A program made the translations under genes and the position numbers. Shown here piece by piece: positions 24,895 through 37,100 of a DNA stretch of 64,000 bases. Below the pieces are notes generated by a model that saw nothing but the letters and a program-made list of their open reading frames with translations, was not told the origin of the DNA and did not search any database. The DNA is from Clostridia bacterium (GTDB lineage Bacteria > Bacillota > Clostridia > Christensenellales > Aristaeellaceae). The stretch spans positions 1 through 64,000 of the forward strand of contig JAFROK010000012.1 of NCBI GenBank assembly GCA_017429695.1, given 5' to 3'. How positions within the stretch are numbered: position 1 is the stretch's first letter; each line of letters opens with the position of its first letter.

Positions 24895-24980
24895 CATGGA
24901 TATTGATCCGGATGAAGTGGTTGACCGGTGTGCTTCTGCACTGAAATTGTTTTCTGGCAAGGCTCTGAACAGAAAATTTC

Positions 24981-25009
24981 TTGCAAACAGAAGCGATTTG
25001 TGGGATAAT
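24981..25009 (+). promoter_or_regulatory. Promoter candidate of the giant secreted-protein gene
   Basis: TTGCAA (24981-24986), 17-base spacer, GATAAT (25004-25009). The -35 is 4/6 and the -10 is 5/6. It is the best-spaced pair on the plus strand in this gap. Confidence 0.55.
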
Positions 25010-25155
25010 CATCTGACACATTTTAGAAATCAGACAAACGCACAGACGGCCCGACAGCCAATCAGAACAAAAAGCGATTGTTCAGGGAAAGCGAATACAA
25101 AAAACAGTACCGATATTTGCTCATCTGCCAGATGGAAAGACAGGAGATATGAATT

Positions 25156-28100
25156 ATGAATAAACCGCAAAAATCGTCCGTATTGAAAAAAACAGCAGCC
25201 ATATTGATGGTGCTCTGCATGATGACAGGGATGATCCCAACGGGTCATCCCAACAGGGCGTTTGCTGAGAATCCCGGACAGCCCGCAGTAATGTCAGTGG
25301 CTGAAGCGGATGACAGCCGGATGTCCGAAACCGAGACGCCGGACGCAGAGGACGGGACGCCGGACGCCGAGGATGAGACGCCGGACGCGGAGGACGGGAC
25401 GCCGGACGCGGAGGACGAGACGCCGGACGCGGAGGACGAGACGCCGGACGCGGAGGACGAGACGCCGGACGCGGAGGACGGGACGCCGGGCGCGGAGGAC
25501 GGGACGCCGGGCGCGGAAGACGAAACGCCGGATGCCGGGGACGAGACGCCGGATGCCGGGGACGAGACGCCGGATGCCGGGGACGAGACGCCGGACGCGG
25601 GGGACGAGACGCAGGACGCGGAGGACGGGACGCCGGACGCGGAGGACGAGACGCCGGACGCGGAGGACGAGACGCCGGACGCGGAGGACGAGACGCCGGA
25701 CGCGGAGGACGAGACGCCGGGCGCGGAAGACGAAACGCCGGATGCCGGGGACGAGACGCCGGACGCGGAGGACGAGACGCCAGACGTTGAGGTTGAGACG
25801 CCTGCCGCCGAGGATGAGATGCCTGCTGTCGAAGATGAGACGCCAGACGTTGAAGATGAAACGCCGGATGCAGAGGATGAGACGCCTGCTGTTGAGGATG
25901 AGACGCCTGCCGCTGAGGACGAGACGCCTGCCGCCGAGGATGAGACGCCGGACGTTGAAGATGAAACGCCTGCTGTTGAGAATGAGACGCCTGCCGCTGA
26001 GGACGAGACGCCTGCCGCCGAGGATGAGACGCCGGACGTTGAAGATGAAACGCCTGCTGTTGAGGATGAGACGCCGGACGTTGAGGACGAGATACCTGCC
26101 GCCGAGGATGAGACGCCTGCTGTCGAGGATGAGACGCCTTCGGCCGGGAATGAAGCGCCTGCTGTAGAGGAAGAGATACCGGCTATCGAGGAGGAGACTC
26201 CTGCGGCAGCGGATGAAACCGAACCGGCAGCAACAGAGACACCTGCTGCGGAAGAAGAACCGGCAGAGAACGCATCAGATGCTCCCGTGGGGCTTTGTAT
26301 TCTGGAGACAGAGGACCAGGCGGCCGGCGAAACCGAAACGGAAGATGCCGGCAGCCCGGAACGGCGGACTTTGGAAACCCGGGTCGGGGATTATATGATC
26401 TCTGTATCCGGCGCCATACCGGAAGGAACGGAAATCCAGGCGGTTGAAATTCCCCGGGAAACAGCCGAAGAAATGGCCGGACTGAACCTGCTTTTCGCCT
26501 ATGATATCCGCCTGGTTGTAGACGGACAGACCTGGCAGCCGAAAAACGGGGAAGACGTTCAGGTTTCCGTGCTGGATATGAACGGCGGCTTTAGCGGGAA
26601 GAATGTGAATATCCTTCACATGAAGACGGACCTGCTGGATCCGGATGGCCAGCTTTCTGAAGAAGCCCTGGACAAAGCCGTGGCAGACATTGAGAACGGC
26701 AGTGCGGAGACGGAGACTTTCCGGACCCAGACGTCTGAGGACAGCACGGTTCAGTTTGACGCGACCAGTTTCTCTCCGTACTTCGTGAACATGATCCCGA
26801 TCCTGCAGGACATGGTGGATCATGCGATGGCAGCGATGGAAACGCTGAGCGGAAAAGTCCAGGTGGTGCTGAGCCGTGACGTGAAGTACGAAGGGGATGT
26901 CACCCTGAGCGCCGGAAACCGGGATGTGGCGGATGACTTCGAACTGGAACTGACCGCGGAGGACGCCGGGGAAGACGGCATGCAGGGGGATGGCTATACC
27001 TCCATTTTCGGCGATCTGCTGATCCGCGGCATCAAGGTATCACTCAACAGCATCCTGATGGCCGCAGACACCAAGATTACCGTGACCAACGCCGGTCCCG
27101 ATGCGAAACCGGAAGATGTGAACCGGGGCGGCACACTGGTGTTTAACGGCACGCTGAACGCAGTGAACGCACTGACCGTGGATGTGGGAAAGAACTCCAG
27201 CGCTATCATTAACCTGCCGGCCACTTCCGATACGGTCAACCTGACTGCGGAAAGCGGTGCAAAAGAGGTCACAATCAACGCCGGGGACGGCGTGAATACC
27301 GTGAACGCCAGCGTATCGGGCGGCGATATCACGATTACCGGCGGCAGCGGTGTGGACACCTTTTCCGTAACGACGGACGGCAATGCCGGCAAAGTGATCA
27401 TGGATACGGGGAGCAACACCGACGCCCTTACCCTGGTCGATAACGGCGCCCAGGGAACGATCGAAGTCAATGCAGGGGCAGACGACGATATTGTTACGAT
27501 CGACGTACGGTCTGAGGCCGCGGACGTGGACGTCAATACCGGTTCGGGCACGGATATCCTGAATTTGATCAAGGGCGATCATCATACGGTGGAAAACCTT
27601 GATTATTCCCAGGTCTACAATAAAACAGAAAAGATCAACGACGCGGCCACAGCGGTGGTTACCGTTACAAATGGCGATGCAGTCGCTATGGACCGGGCGA
27701 CGGTGGACACTGTCACGGCTGATGCCATCAAGGGGATTGTGTTCAACGGCGGCGCCGGCGTATCCGTTTACCTGAAAGGCACACTGGCGAAGCCGGCGGA
27801 CGGCAGCAACCCGATCCGGTACAAGGACGGCGACCCGAATACCATCGTGCTGACCAATGATACCAACGGGGAACACAAGAATACGCTGGAGATCACCGGA
27901 AACGCAAATACCAACTATACAGACGCGCTGAAGAACAAAAAACAGGTGTTCCTTTACGCATCCGGGGACAGCTATACCTTTGCCGGTGCAACGGACAGCT
28001 TTACCGACTATGTGTTCAAAACGCCGGTGAGCGGCCTTCAGAACATTACGATTACCGGTTCGGATACGCCGCTGGTGCTGAGCAATGTGGTGCTCGGCTC

Positions 28101-31100
28101 AGACGACAGCCGGGACGCGGATGACAACATCACCGTCAACAACCTGAGCGCAGCCAATCTTAACGTACTGCTGAAGGGCAAAGTGATCGACATCAACGGC
28201 AGCGTTACTGCGCAGAACGTGCGCGCGGAGTCCGTCCATGGCACCGAAACACTCTTCCAGACGATCAACGCCGCTATCGGCCTGGACAACGGAGACCAGA
28301 GCGTGGATCTGTTCAACGTGTCGGATCAGTCTGTCATCAACATCAACGCCGGGGCGGACATCCAGGCCGCTCAGGATATCCAGCTGCTCAGCCGGGTGAA
28401 GCATTTCGGCGGACTCAGCACAGCGCTGGCCACTATTCCCGGCGCCGACATGGCCCTGAACAGCATCAATATCAAAATGGCTGACGCGTTTGTGAACATT
28501 CGGGACGGCGCGAAGCTGACCGCCGGCGGGTCGGTCACAGCAGACGCGAAGATTGAAACCGTATCGGGTTATCACCTCCAGTATCAGGAGGGCGGAGGCT
28601 CCACCGGGGACGAATCAGACGCAATGCCGCTGGCAGTCACCGTTGTCGTGAACGATGCTGCGGTCAACGTGGAAAACGGTGCGGTCATCACGGCAGGGAA
28701 TAATATCCTGATGAACGCGGACAGCCAGGTGAAGGTGAAAACCCTGGCCAGTTCTGTCAATGTGTCTTCTCCCCTTGATATTGCCCTTTCGATCATCAGC
28801 AATAAAGCGACGGTCACAGCCGGCGGAAGCCTGACCGCAGGCAACGAGATCCTGCTGAATGCCAACGGCAGTGTGACGGATGAAACAAAAGCAAGCGAAA
28901 ACTATGGTGACCTTCCGATCGGCGGATTCGTCGCCGTCAATGTCGTTGACCAGGATGTCCGGGCCATTGTGGGCAAAGGCGCAAACATCCAGGCCGGCGG
29001 AGGCCTGAACTTCTACGCGACAGCAGCTGCGGACGTTCAGACCGGCGCTGTCGCATCCAAGGCCGCAGACGGCGAAGACGGCATGACCCCGGCCGTGGCT
29101 TTCAAGGGCCTTTTCACTTCAATCATCAAGGCGATCAAGGATTCATGGAAGGATTACCGGGCCGAGGGACCGGACGAGGCGGAAAAGAAACGGCTCGAAA
29201 AGCTGGACAAGCTGCTCGATAAGGTGGCCGGATCCAGCTACAGCGTGAAGCTGATCGGCTATTCCGAGGAGAACGACGAAAAGGGGACCGCTACGGTCAG
29301 CACCAAGATCAGCACCAGCGGGAACGAAGCAGGCGGTGAGGAAACGACCAGCAAGGTTGTGGGGTATGTGGAGGTTCAGCCGCAGGCCGGCATGACAGTC
29401 AGCGAAGTACGCTTCCGCTATCTCACGCCGAACGAGAACCACTACACTTACGGGACGGCCACCCTGGACAGCAATGCCTCCACAGCGGAAAAGCTCGTTT
29501 ACGTATTTGACCTGCCGGAATCCGACGCAGAGGTCTACGTGATTTACGCCAGCGAGTCTTCCCGGACAGCGCCGGTAAAATCCGCCGGAGAAGACGCGGA
29601 CACGGAATATGAGGACGTATATGACCTGAGCGCCCTGTTTGAAGACGCCACCGGCGCCGCGCAGGACGGAGCGACCAAGGAATACCTTGTGGAAACCGCG
29701 GAAGGCACCCGGTACAAACTGACATTCGGCAGCCAGAGCACCGACGGGAAGGTGCTGACCTGGCGGACCAGCACGGAGTCCGGCCAGGAGGGAACCAGCC
29801 TGTCCGAAATCCACGCCGGGGAAAAGCTCCGCTTTGTGGGCAACCCCGCACAGGAAGGGGAGAAGCTTGTTTCCCTGACGTTCTCGTGGACGACTGAAAA
29901 GGAAGGCGTTCAGGTGACGGACAGCAGCACCGTGACCGCGGACGACGCGGGCCGGTTCTGGTTCACCGCGCCGGACGGCCTGCCGGAGGACACGGAGATT
30001 ACCGTCAGCGCGGAATTCGGCAGCGAAGCAGCTTCCCAGTCCGTACGGACCTGGCAGGCGACCGGTTCAATCGCTGCCGGGGTGGTGTTGAACGACGCCC
30101 GTGCGCTGATTGAGTCCGGAACGAATGTGAAAGCCGCCATGATCACCGGCATCAGTACAAAGCAGACATCCAATACAACGCTGGCGGACGCTTCCGCTGT
30201 GGAAAGCGGCAGCGGGAAAAAAGCAGAGAAGAAAACGGAAACCCAGCTGACCAAAATGGAATATTCTGTCAGCGGCGCCTGGTATGCCGTGCAGGTGAAC
30301 AGCACAAGGGAAGGCGCGGTCACCGGTACCATGACGGAGGAAGGAAGCAGCGCACTGCATCCGAAATTCACCATCAATAAGGACGATGCTCCTCAGATTC
30401 AGAAGATTCTGCTTTCCTATTATACGACCCTGAATGCCAGCCTGGCAAACGGGAGGCGGATTACGGAGGAGATTGATCCAAGCACCCTGCCGACAGACGC
30501 CGACGGCAACCTGATTTACCAGCCGGAGCTGAACGAATATCCTGTCGTTTACGGCAGCACACTGGAAGTCAGCTTCGTCTTTACGGAGGACGGACAGACG
30601 ATCGATTCCGGCACAACGGGAAGCCAAAGCTATGTGGTCCGGAACCCGATCAGCCTGCGCTGGAACAGCCTCTATGTGACAGATGGTGAAGGCTCCGGGA
30701 CAGAGAAACCCATGGGCACCCTGACATTCTCCAGCCATCCGGATACGGAGCCTGACAACTATTATTTCTATGTGACCCCTTCGACGGGATACAGAATCAA
30801 TTCGAAGCAGCAGGGCTCCACGCTGTCCAATACCGACGCGCTGTCCGTTTCCTGGTGCGGTACGGACGGCACGGCTCAGACGGCGTCGCTGCATTGGGTA
30901 TCAGATGATCCGGTAACCGGAGGACAGCTCTGGTATCTCCAGCTGAACGATCCCAACGCGGCGATTCCCGAGGGCGTGCCGGTGACCATCAACGCCCTGT
31001 TTACGGAGGACACCCGCAAGGTGACCGCCAAGGAAGAAGATCACGGAAAGATTGCTTTCGACAGGGATGAGGCGAAGGCGAATGATCAAATTACCGCCAC

Positions 31101-34100
31101 CCTGACAGCGGACGACGGCTATTATGCCGGCGGCGTTGAGCTGACCTATATTGACAAGCAGGGTACATCCCAGACGAAGACCATCAGCGGTGTTGACGAA
31201 AACAACGAGCTGACATTCGACATGCCCGAACTGCATGAAGGCGCCCAGCTCTTTGTCAGGCCGCTGCTGGAGGAGAAGACGGTAGCGCTCAGCGTTTCCG
31301 GCGCGACCAAGGACGGTTCATCCGTTCCGGTTTCCAGCGTGGCGCTCAGTGAAAAAGGCAAAGGATACGACCATGAAACCATTACGGTATCCCCCGCGGA
31401 TGACCTGGCAAAGCAGGGATACAAGGTTTCGGAAATCATCTATACCCCGGACGGCGGAACAGGCGTCACCGTCGAAGGCAACAGCTTTGACATTCCCGAC
31501 GGTTCATCCTCTGTCAGCCTGTTGGTGAACATGACGCTGAAGGACTATGAACTGACCGGGTCCACCGATCCCGACAACCTTGGCTCCATCGAACCGGAAT
31601 TTGCCCGCGCGGACAAAAATGAAAAGGTATTTGTCAATATTGTACCCAAAGACGGATACCGCATCAAGGCGGACACCCTGAAAGCGCGGATCAGCGGCGG
31701 AAGCGGCAGCTTCCAGATTGTGCTGAAGCGTGAGGGAGAGAACCGGTACAGCTTTACCGTGCCCGGTGAAAACCTGGACGCAGGCACAAAGATCGAAGTG
31801 ACCGGCGAGTTTGAAAAAGGCAGCGACGCCCTGGCTGTATCCGCCGGCGTGGCGGTTGCCGTCAGCGTCGTCCAGGGCAACAACGAAAACGCCATCCAGG
31901 GCGGCAAGATCCTGTCGGAAGGCGATATCAGCCTGAGCGCGCTTACCTCGGGAACCAAGGCTGTGACCGAAGCGAAGGCCGGCTTCAACCAGGGCAAGAC
32001 CGGGATTGCCGGCGCGGTGGCCGTTCAGGTGGCATCCGTGAAAACCCGCGCCGCGACGGAAGCGGATGCTGAGGGATCCCTGACGATTCACAACGGCGCG
32101 CTGATGCAGGAAGCAACCAGCATCGGCAAGGCAGAATTTACCGTCAATGCCGACGCCAGCGGGAAAAAGAAGAGCAGCGCGGAAAACACCGGCGTCGGCG
32201 CTGGCATTGCCGTGGGCGTGGACGCGCTGATTACGGAAGCCGAGGCGGAAGACGGCCTGATCATCGGTAAGGGAACCAAACTGACCGGTATCAGTATTAC
32301 CGCAGGGCAAAAGATCCAGGATACCGTAACCGCCAGGGCCGGCGCCGCCGGCGGAAGCGCAGCCGTTGTGCCCGCTGCTGCGGTGGATGTGTTTGAAGGC
32401 CGGGCGCTGGGTAAACTGGGCAGGCTGGACGGAGTGAACGGTCCGCTGGATGTGACGGACAAGGTTCGCGTTACGGCTTCCAGCTCATCCGCACGGGATG
32501 CATACAACCATACGGTCAGCGCGGATGGCAGCGCCATGGGCGGCAGCGTTGCACTGGCCGGGGCGTTCGCCGTTTCCTGGCTGGACAACCGTGCGGAAGC
32601 CATCCTGAACCAGAGCGTGAATGCCGGATCCGTCATCGTGAACGCCAAGGCGACGGACGCCCTGAAGGAAACCGCCACAGCCGCAGCCAGCGGCGGGGAC
32701 AAGGGCAAGAAGGACGCCAAAGGCGGCAGCGCGGACAAGCAGGCGAACAGCCTGATGGACGGCGCGGCCAACCTGGCTGGCAAGAACGGCATGAACGGCA
32801 CGCAGATCAAGCAGGATACCGCGAACCGGCAGAAAGCCGAAACAGCGGAAGGCAGCGTGGCAGGCGCCGGAGCGCTGGCCCTGAACATCATGGGTAACAA
32901 ATCCCTGGCAGAGATTGCGGACAGTGTGAACGTGGCCGCGAAGGAACTGATCAGCGTCATCTCCGGCAACCGGACGGACGCCACCATCAAGGCGGACGGT
33001 TCCACCGTGAAGAGCGATGTGGGCATCGGCGTCGCCGCGTCCGTGAATATCGTGAATATGGAGAATATTGCCCGGATCGGCAGCGGGATCATGACGGCGG
33101 GCCAGATCGAGGTCAAGGCGGTCATTCCTGAAGCGCCTCCGGCCATCAGGCCCCGGAACGTTGCGGAGAATGCCGACAATTTCAAAACCCAGCTGGGCGA
33201 AACGCTGAAAGACAGCATCACCGCGTGGCTGGGAGACGATTATGACTGGGCCGCGGAACTGGTCGGCGATGACTTTATCGCGACCTTCGCGGATTCCCTT
33301 GTTCAGGACCTGGGACTGGAAAAGCTGTTTAACATCCCCGTCGACAGTTTTGCCGATACCTTTGCCAAAGTGATTGAAAAGCTGCAGAACTATCCGGCAA
33401 CAATGATCGAACCGTACCGGCAGCTGATTGCCGAAATTGTGGATACGACCGAAGACTTTGATGAAGACACGGTTGAACGCATCCTGGAGGATGTGGCCAC
33501 CGAGGCTTGTGACCAGCTGACTACCGAAGCGCTGGACATCATCAAGGATACCGTACTGGACAGCGCGAAGGACATGGCCTCTGTTTTCCTGGTTACGGTC
33601 AGCGACGGCCTTGGCGGGAAAGGCTGGGATGCCGGCTATATCAAGGAACAGTTCAAGGCGACGATTGTCAGCAAGATCCGGGAAAAGTTCATGGATCAGA
33701 TGGTGACCGAACTGGTCAGCAAGCTGGGAGCGGAAATCCCGGTGATCAACCAGCATAACGCGGAGGTTCTCAAGGCGCTGAAGGAAAAGACGGCCGAAGA
33801 GCTGAACGAAACATTCGTGAATAGCCTGACAGGCACTTTCCGGCAACAGATTTACGACTATGAGATCCTTGTGACGAAGATCAAGGAAAACGGCATCGCG
33901 AAATTCCTGGGCGACAGCCTGAAAAACGCGGCCAAGAAGGCGGCCACCGCGGTGACCAATGCCGTGATTGAAAAGGTAATCGGCAAGCTGAATGTGAAAT
34001 TCTCGCCGGAACCCGTATCTGACCGGCATATCATCACAACCCAGTCCATCGCCGGCGCCGGTGCGACGGATGTGGGCATCGCGGGCAGCGTCTCCATTGC

Positions 34101-37100
34101 CGTGGCAAACCTGAACACACAGGCAATGATTGCAGTCGGCAACGGAAATATCAGCGTGAAGAATGACGGCGGACTGACCATCAGCGCGGAAGAACTGCGC
34201 CGGATCCGTACCCATGCCACCGCGGCGGTGGACAGCAACGGCGAAGCGGACAACCACCTCGGAGCGGGCGAGGCGGAAGACGCCGAAGGCGGCGCGGAAG
34301 CAGGTCCCACAGAAACCAACGACGGCATTTCCGTTTCCACGGACGGACGGGGGACCGCGGCCTTTGACATAGACGGGGATGATCCGGAGGATATCATGGT
34401 CCGCCTGGTTCCGGATGACGGATACACCCTGAAGGAAGGCACGGAACTGGTCCGGAACTATTCATACGATGATGACGGAGAGGAAATTGCGGATACCGTT
34501 ACAATCCACAAGGATGATGATGGATATTATATCAAACCGCTGGAAGGGATCAAGGACGCCAAGGAACGTTATGACAAACTGAAGGCCCATGTACAGGCAG
34601 AATTTGAGAAGATGAATCAGAAGGAAGCGCCGGAAGAAGATTACGGTTCAGACGGCACCTCCATCGGCGTCGGCGCTGCATTCGCCATGAGCTATGGCTC
34701 TTCTTCCGTCCTCAGCGGAATCGGAGTGCGTAACAGTGTTACCGCGGGCACCATCGACGTGACGGCTGTCTTATCCCATGAGGAAGAGAATTATTCAACC
34801 GCCGGAAAGGATCCGCTTGCGGGCAGCAAAAGTAAAAACGGCAGCGCGGGCGTGAAGGACTTCAGCCTCGATGCTTCGGTTTCGGTCAGCATGATGGACA
34901 ACACGGTGATCGCGGCCATTGCCAAGGGGACGAAGGTTACCACCACGAAGAAACCGTCCGAAGAACCGGAAGAAGCGGGAAGCGGCGACGAAGAAATCCG
35001 CCGGGAGCCGGTTACGGACGGCGCAGTGATCGTGACCGCCTATGAAACCGGGACGGGTGAAACGAAAGCCAGCGCATTCGCAGCGGGAGACAAGACCTCT
35101 GTCGGCGCGAGCGTGGCCGTGAACCTGTCAGCGAGTCAGATCGTAGCCCGGCTCGGTTCCGGCGCAACGGCCGCAGGCAAGGCTGCTGTATGGGCGGACA
35201 GCCACAGCGAAGACAATACATGGAGTTTTGCCTCCGCGATGGGCGGCGATATCCAGCGCGCGCTGGACAAGGTGGCCGGCGGCATCGAGGCAACGGAAGA
35301 GACCGCCAACAGCCTGGCCAGGGGCGAGTACTTCGGCAATACGGACCTGAGCGATGACGGGCAGGAAATCACTGACACCGGCCGGAAGATCACAGATCGC
35401 ATGAACGACCGGAAAGACGGCAAGGGTGACGATGCCCAGGCGAATTTCAGCGTTTCCACTAACGCGCTGCGCACACAGAACGCTCAGCAGGATTCCGGGA
35501 AGGAAGCCGGCGATACGTCGAAAGGCGCGGAGGACAGCATCAGCGAGAATACGGACATGGAACTGACCGGTTCAGCAAAACCGGCTGAGACCCGGAAGCT
35601 GCAGGTTGCCGCAGCCGTTGGCGTCACTGTCAGCGACCATCGGGCGTCGGTTACCGTCGAAGGCCCCATGAGCGCCGGCCAAGGTGTGACACTGAACGCC
35701 CTGAACACGATTAACTACAACACCCGTTCCACCGGCGCGGCCATGACGCTGGCCACCGGCAACAGCATCGCCGCCGCTGTGGGCGTGAGCGTCAATAAGG
35801 GCCAGGCCACCGTGGATATATCGGGAAACGTGGAAGCAAATGGCAATGTGGATATCACCGCCACCCTGACCCAGAACATGGATGATCCGTATACCGGCAA
35901 GCTGGGGGTTCAGAGCCTGAGCGGCGCGGTGGCCGGAAAGGACAGCACCCTGGCCATTGCCGGCGCTGTCAGCGTCCTGTCCACGGAAGCCGTGACCCGG
36001 GCAGTTGTTGACAGCGCGGAGAAGATTACCGGTGAACGCGTGAAGATCTCCGCCGACGACAAGAGCAAGAACGCCGTCCGGGCAGGCGGCATCAGCGTCA
36101 GCAAAGGGGCGACGGTTGGCATGGGCCTGTCTGCCGCCACCATCCTCAGCGAAAATACCGTGGAAGCGCGGGTGGGCGACGGTGCGGTCATTACCGCAAC
36201 GGATTTCGAGCTGTCCGCGCTGAAACGAAAGGTCACTTTCGACGATTATAAGTTCCCGCTGGGCTGGGAAGACCTGGTTTCCGATTCCTCCAGCCTGACC
36301 GACGAACAGCGGGAGAATGTCTACACCGGCCTGATTGACGTGCATAAGAAACCGGGCGAGACCGCGTATACCGTGGATGTCAACCTGGATACGTATGCGC
36401 TGATGAAGGTCGCGGATATGCTGAATTTCCTCTCCTCCGACAACTATTACGCGGAAGCCATCGCAGGCAGCGTATCCACGGGGTCTGCCACGCTGTCCGG
36501 CGCGGGCAGCGCGGCCATTGTCAGATCCAGGAATACGGTCAATGCCAGCCTGGGGAAGAACGTGACCATCCGCCAGTCCGGCTGGGGCGGCACCAACATC
36601 CTGGCGGACGGTTCCACCAGCGCTCGGATGATCGGCGGTGCGGCAAGCCTTGGCAGCGCGAAGCTGGGACTGGGCCTGACCGTCACCTACCTGGATCATG
36701 AGGATACAGTGACCGTGCAGACCGGCGAAGGGCTGGACGCGGAAGCGGAGGAATACATCCAGCAGGCCCTGGCCGATACCACGGCCCAGACCTTCAACGC
36801 GGCAGCCTCCGTCAATACCGGGGAAGCAGCCCTCACCGCGGGTGGGGCAGTGAACGTGCTGCTGCTGAAGAACAGCGCCGTTAACAATCTCGGAGAAAAC
36901 AACCAGGTCAACGCGAAGGGCAGCCTGGCGGTCACCTCCGGCGCAGAGATGAGCCTGCTGAACGTCAGCGTCGGCGTTGCCGGGGCAGGTAAAGGCGTGG
37001 CCGCCGGCGGCACCGTGGCTTATATCAGGGACGAGGCGGCTTCCGAAACGAACCTCGGGAACAATCACATCCTGACGGCCAAGGATCACGCGACCATTTC

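Larger units (their letters stand above)
24823..25155. other. Intergenic region with divergent promoters
   Basis: These 333 bases contain a strong minus-strand promoter (24866-24894) for the protease and a plus-strand promoter candidate (24981-25009) for the giant gene, giving the latter a 5' UTR of about 140 bases. Short frames in it have no family resemblance. No convincing riboswitch fold was recognised. Confidence 0.6.

Noticed and set aside
25310..26167. Arg-rich 285-codon frame in the +1 register of the acidic repeat
   Set aside because: It exists only because the 21-bp repeat lacks stops in that register; its sequence (RRTRRTRRR) is the shadow of ETPDAED codons and it has no start signal.
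25333..26277. CRISPR array
   Set aside because: The regular repeat has no spacers, is in frame inside a long gene and encodes an acidic heptapeptide; no cas genes are present.
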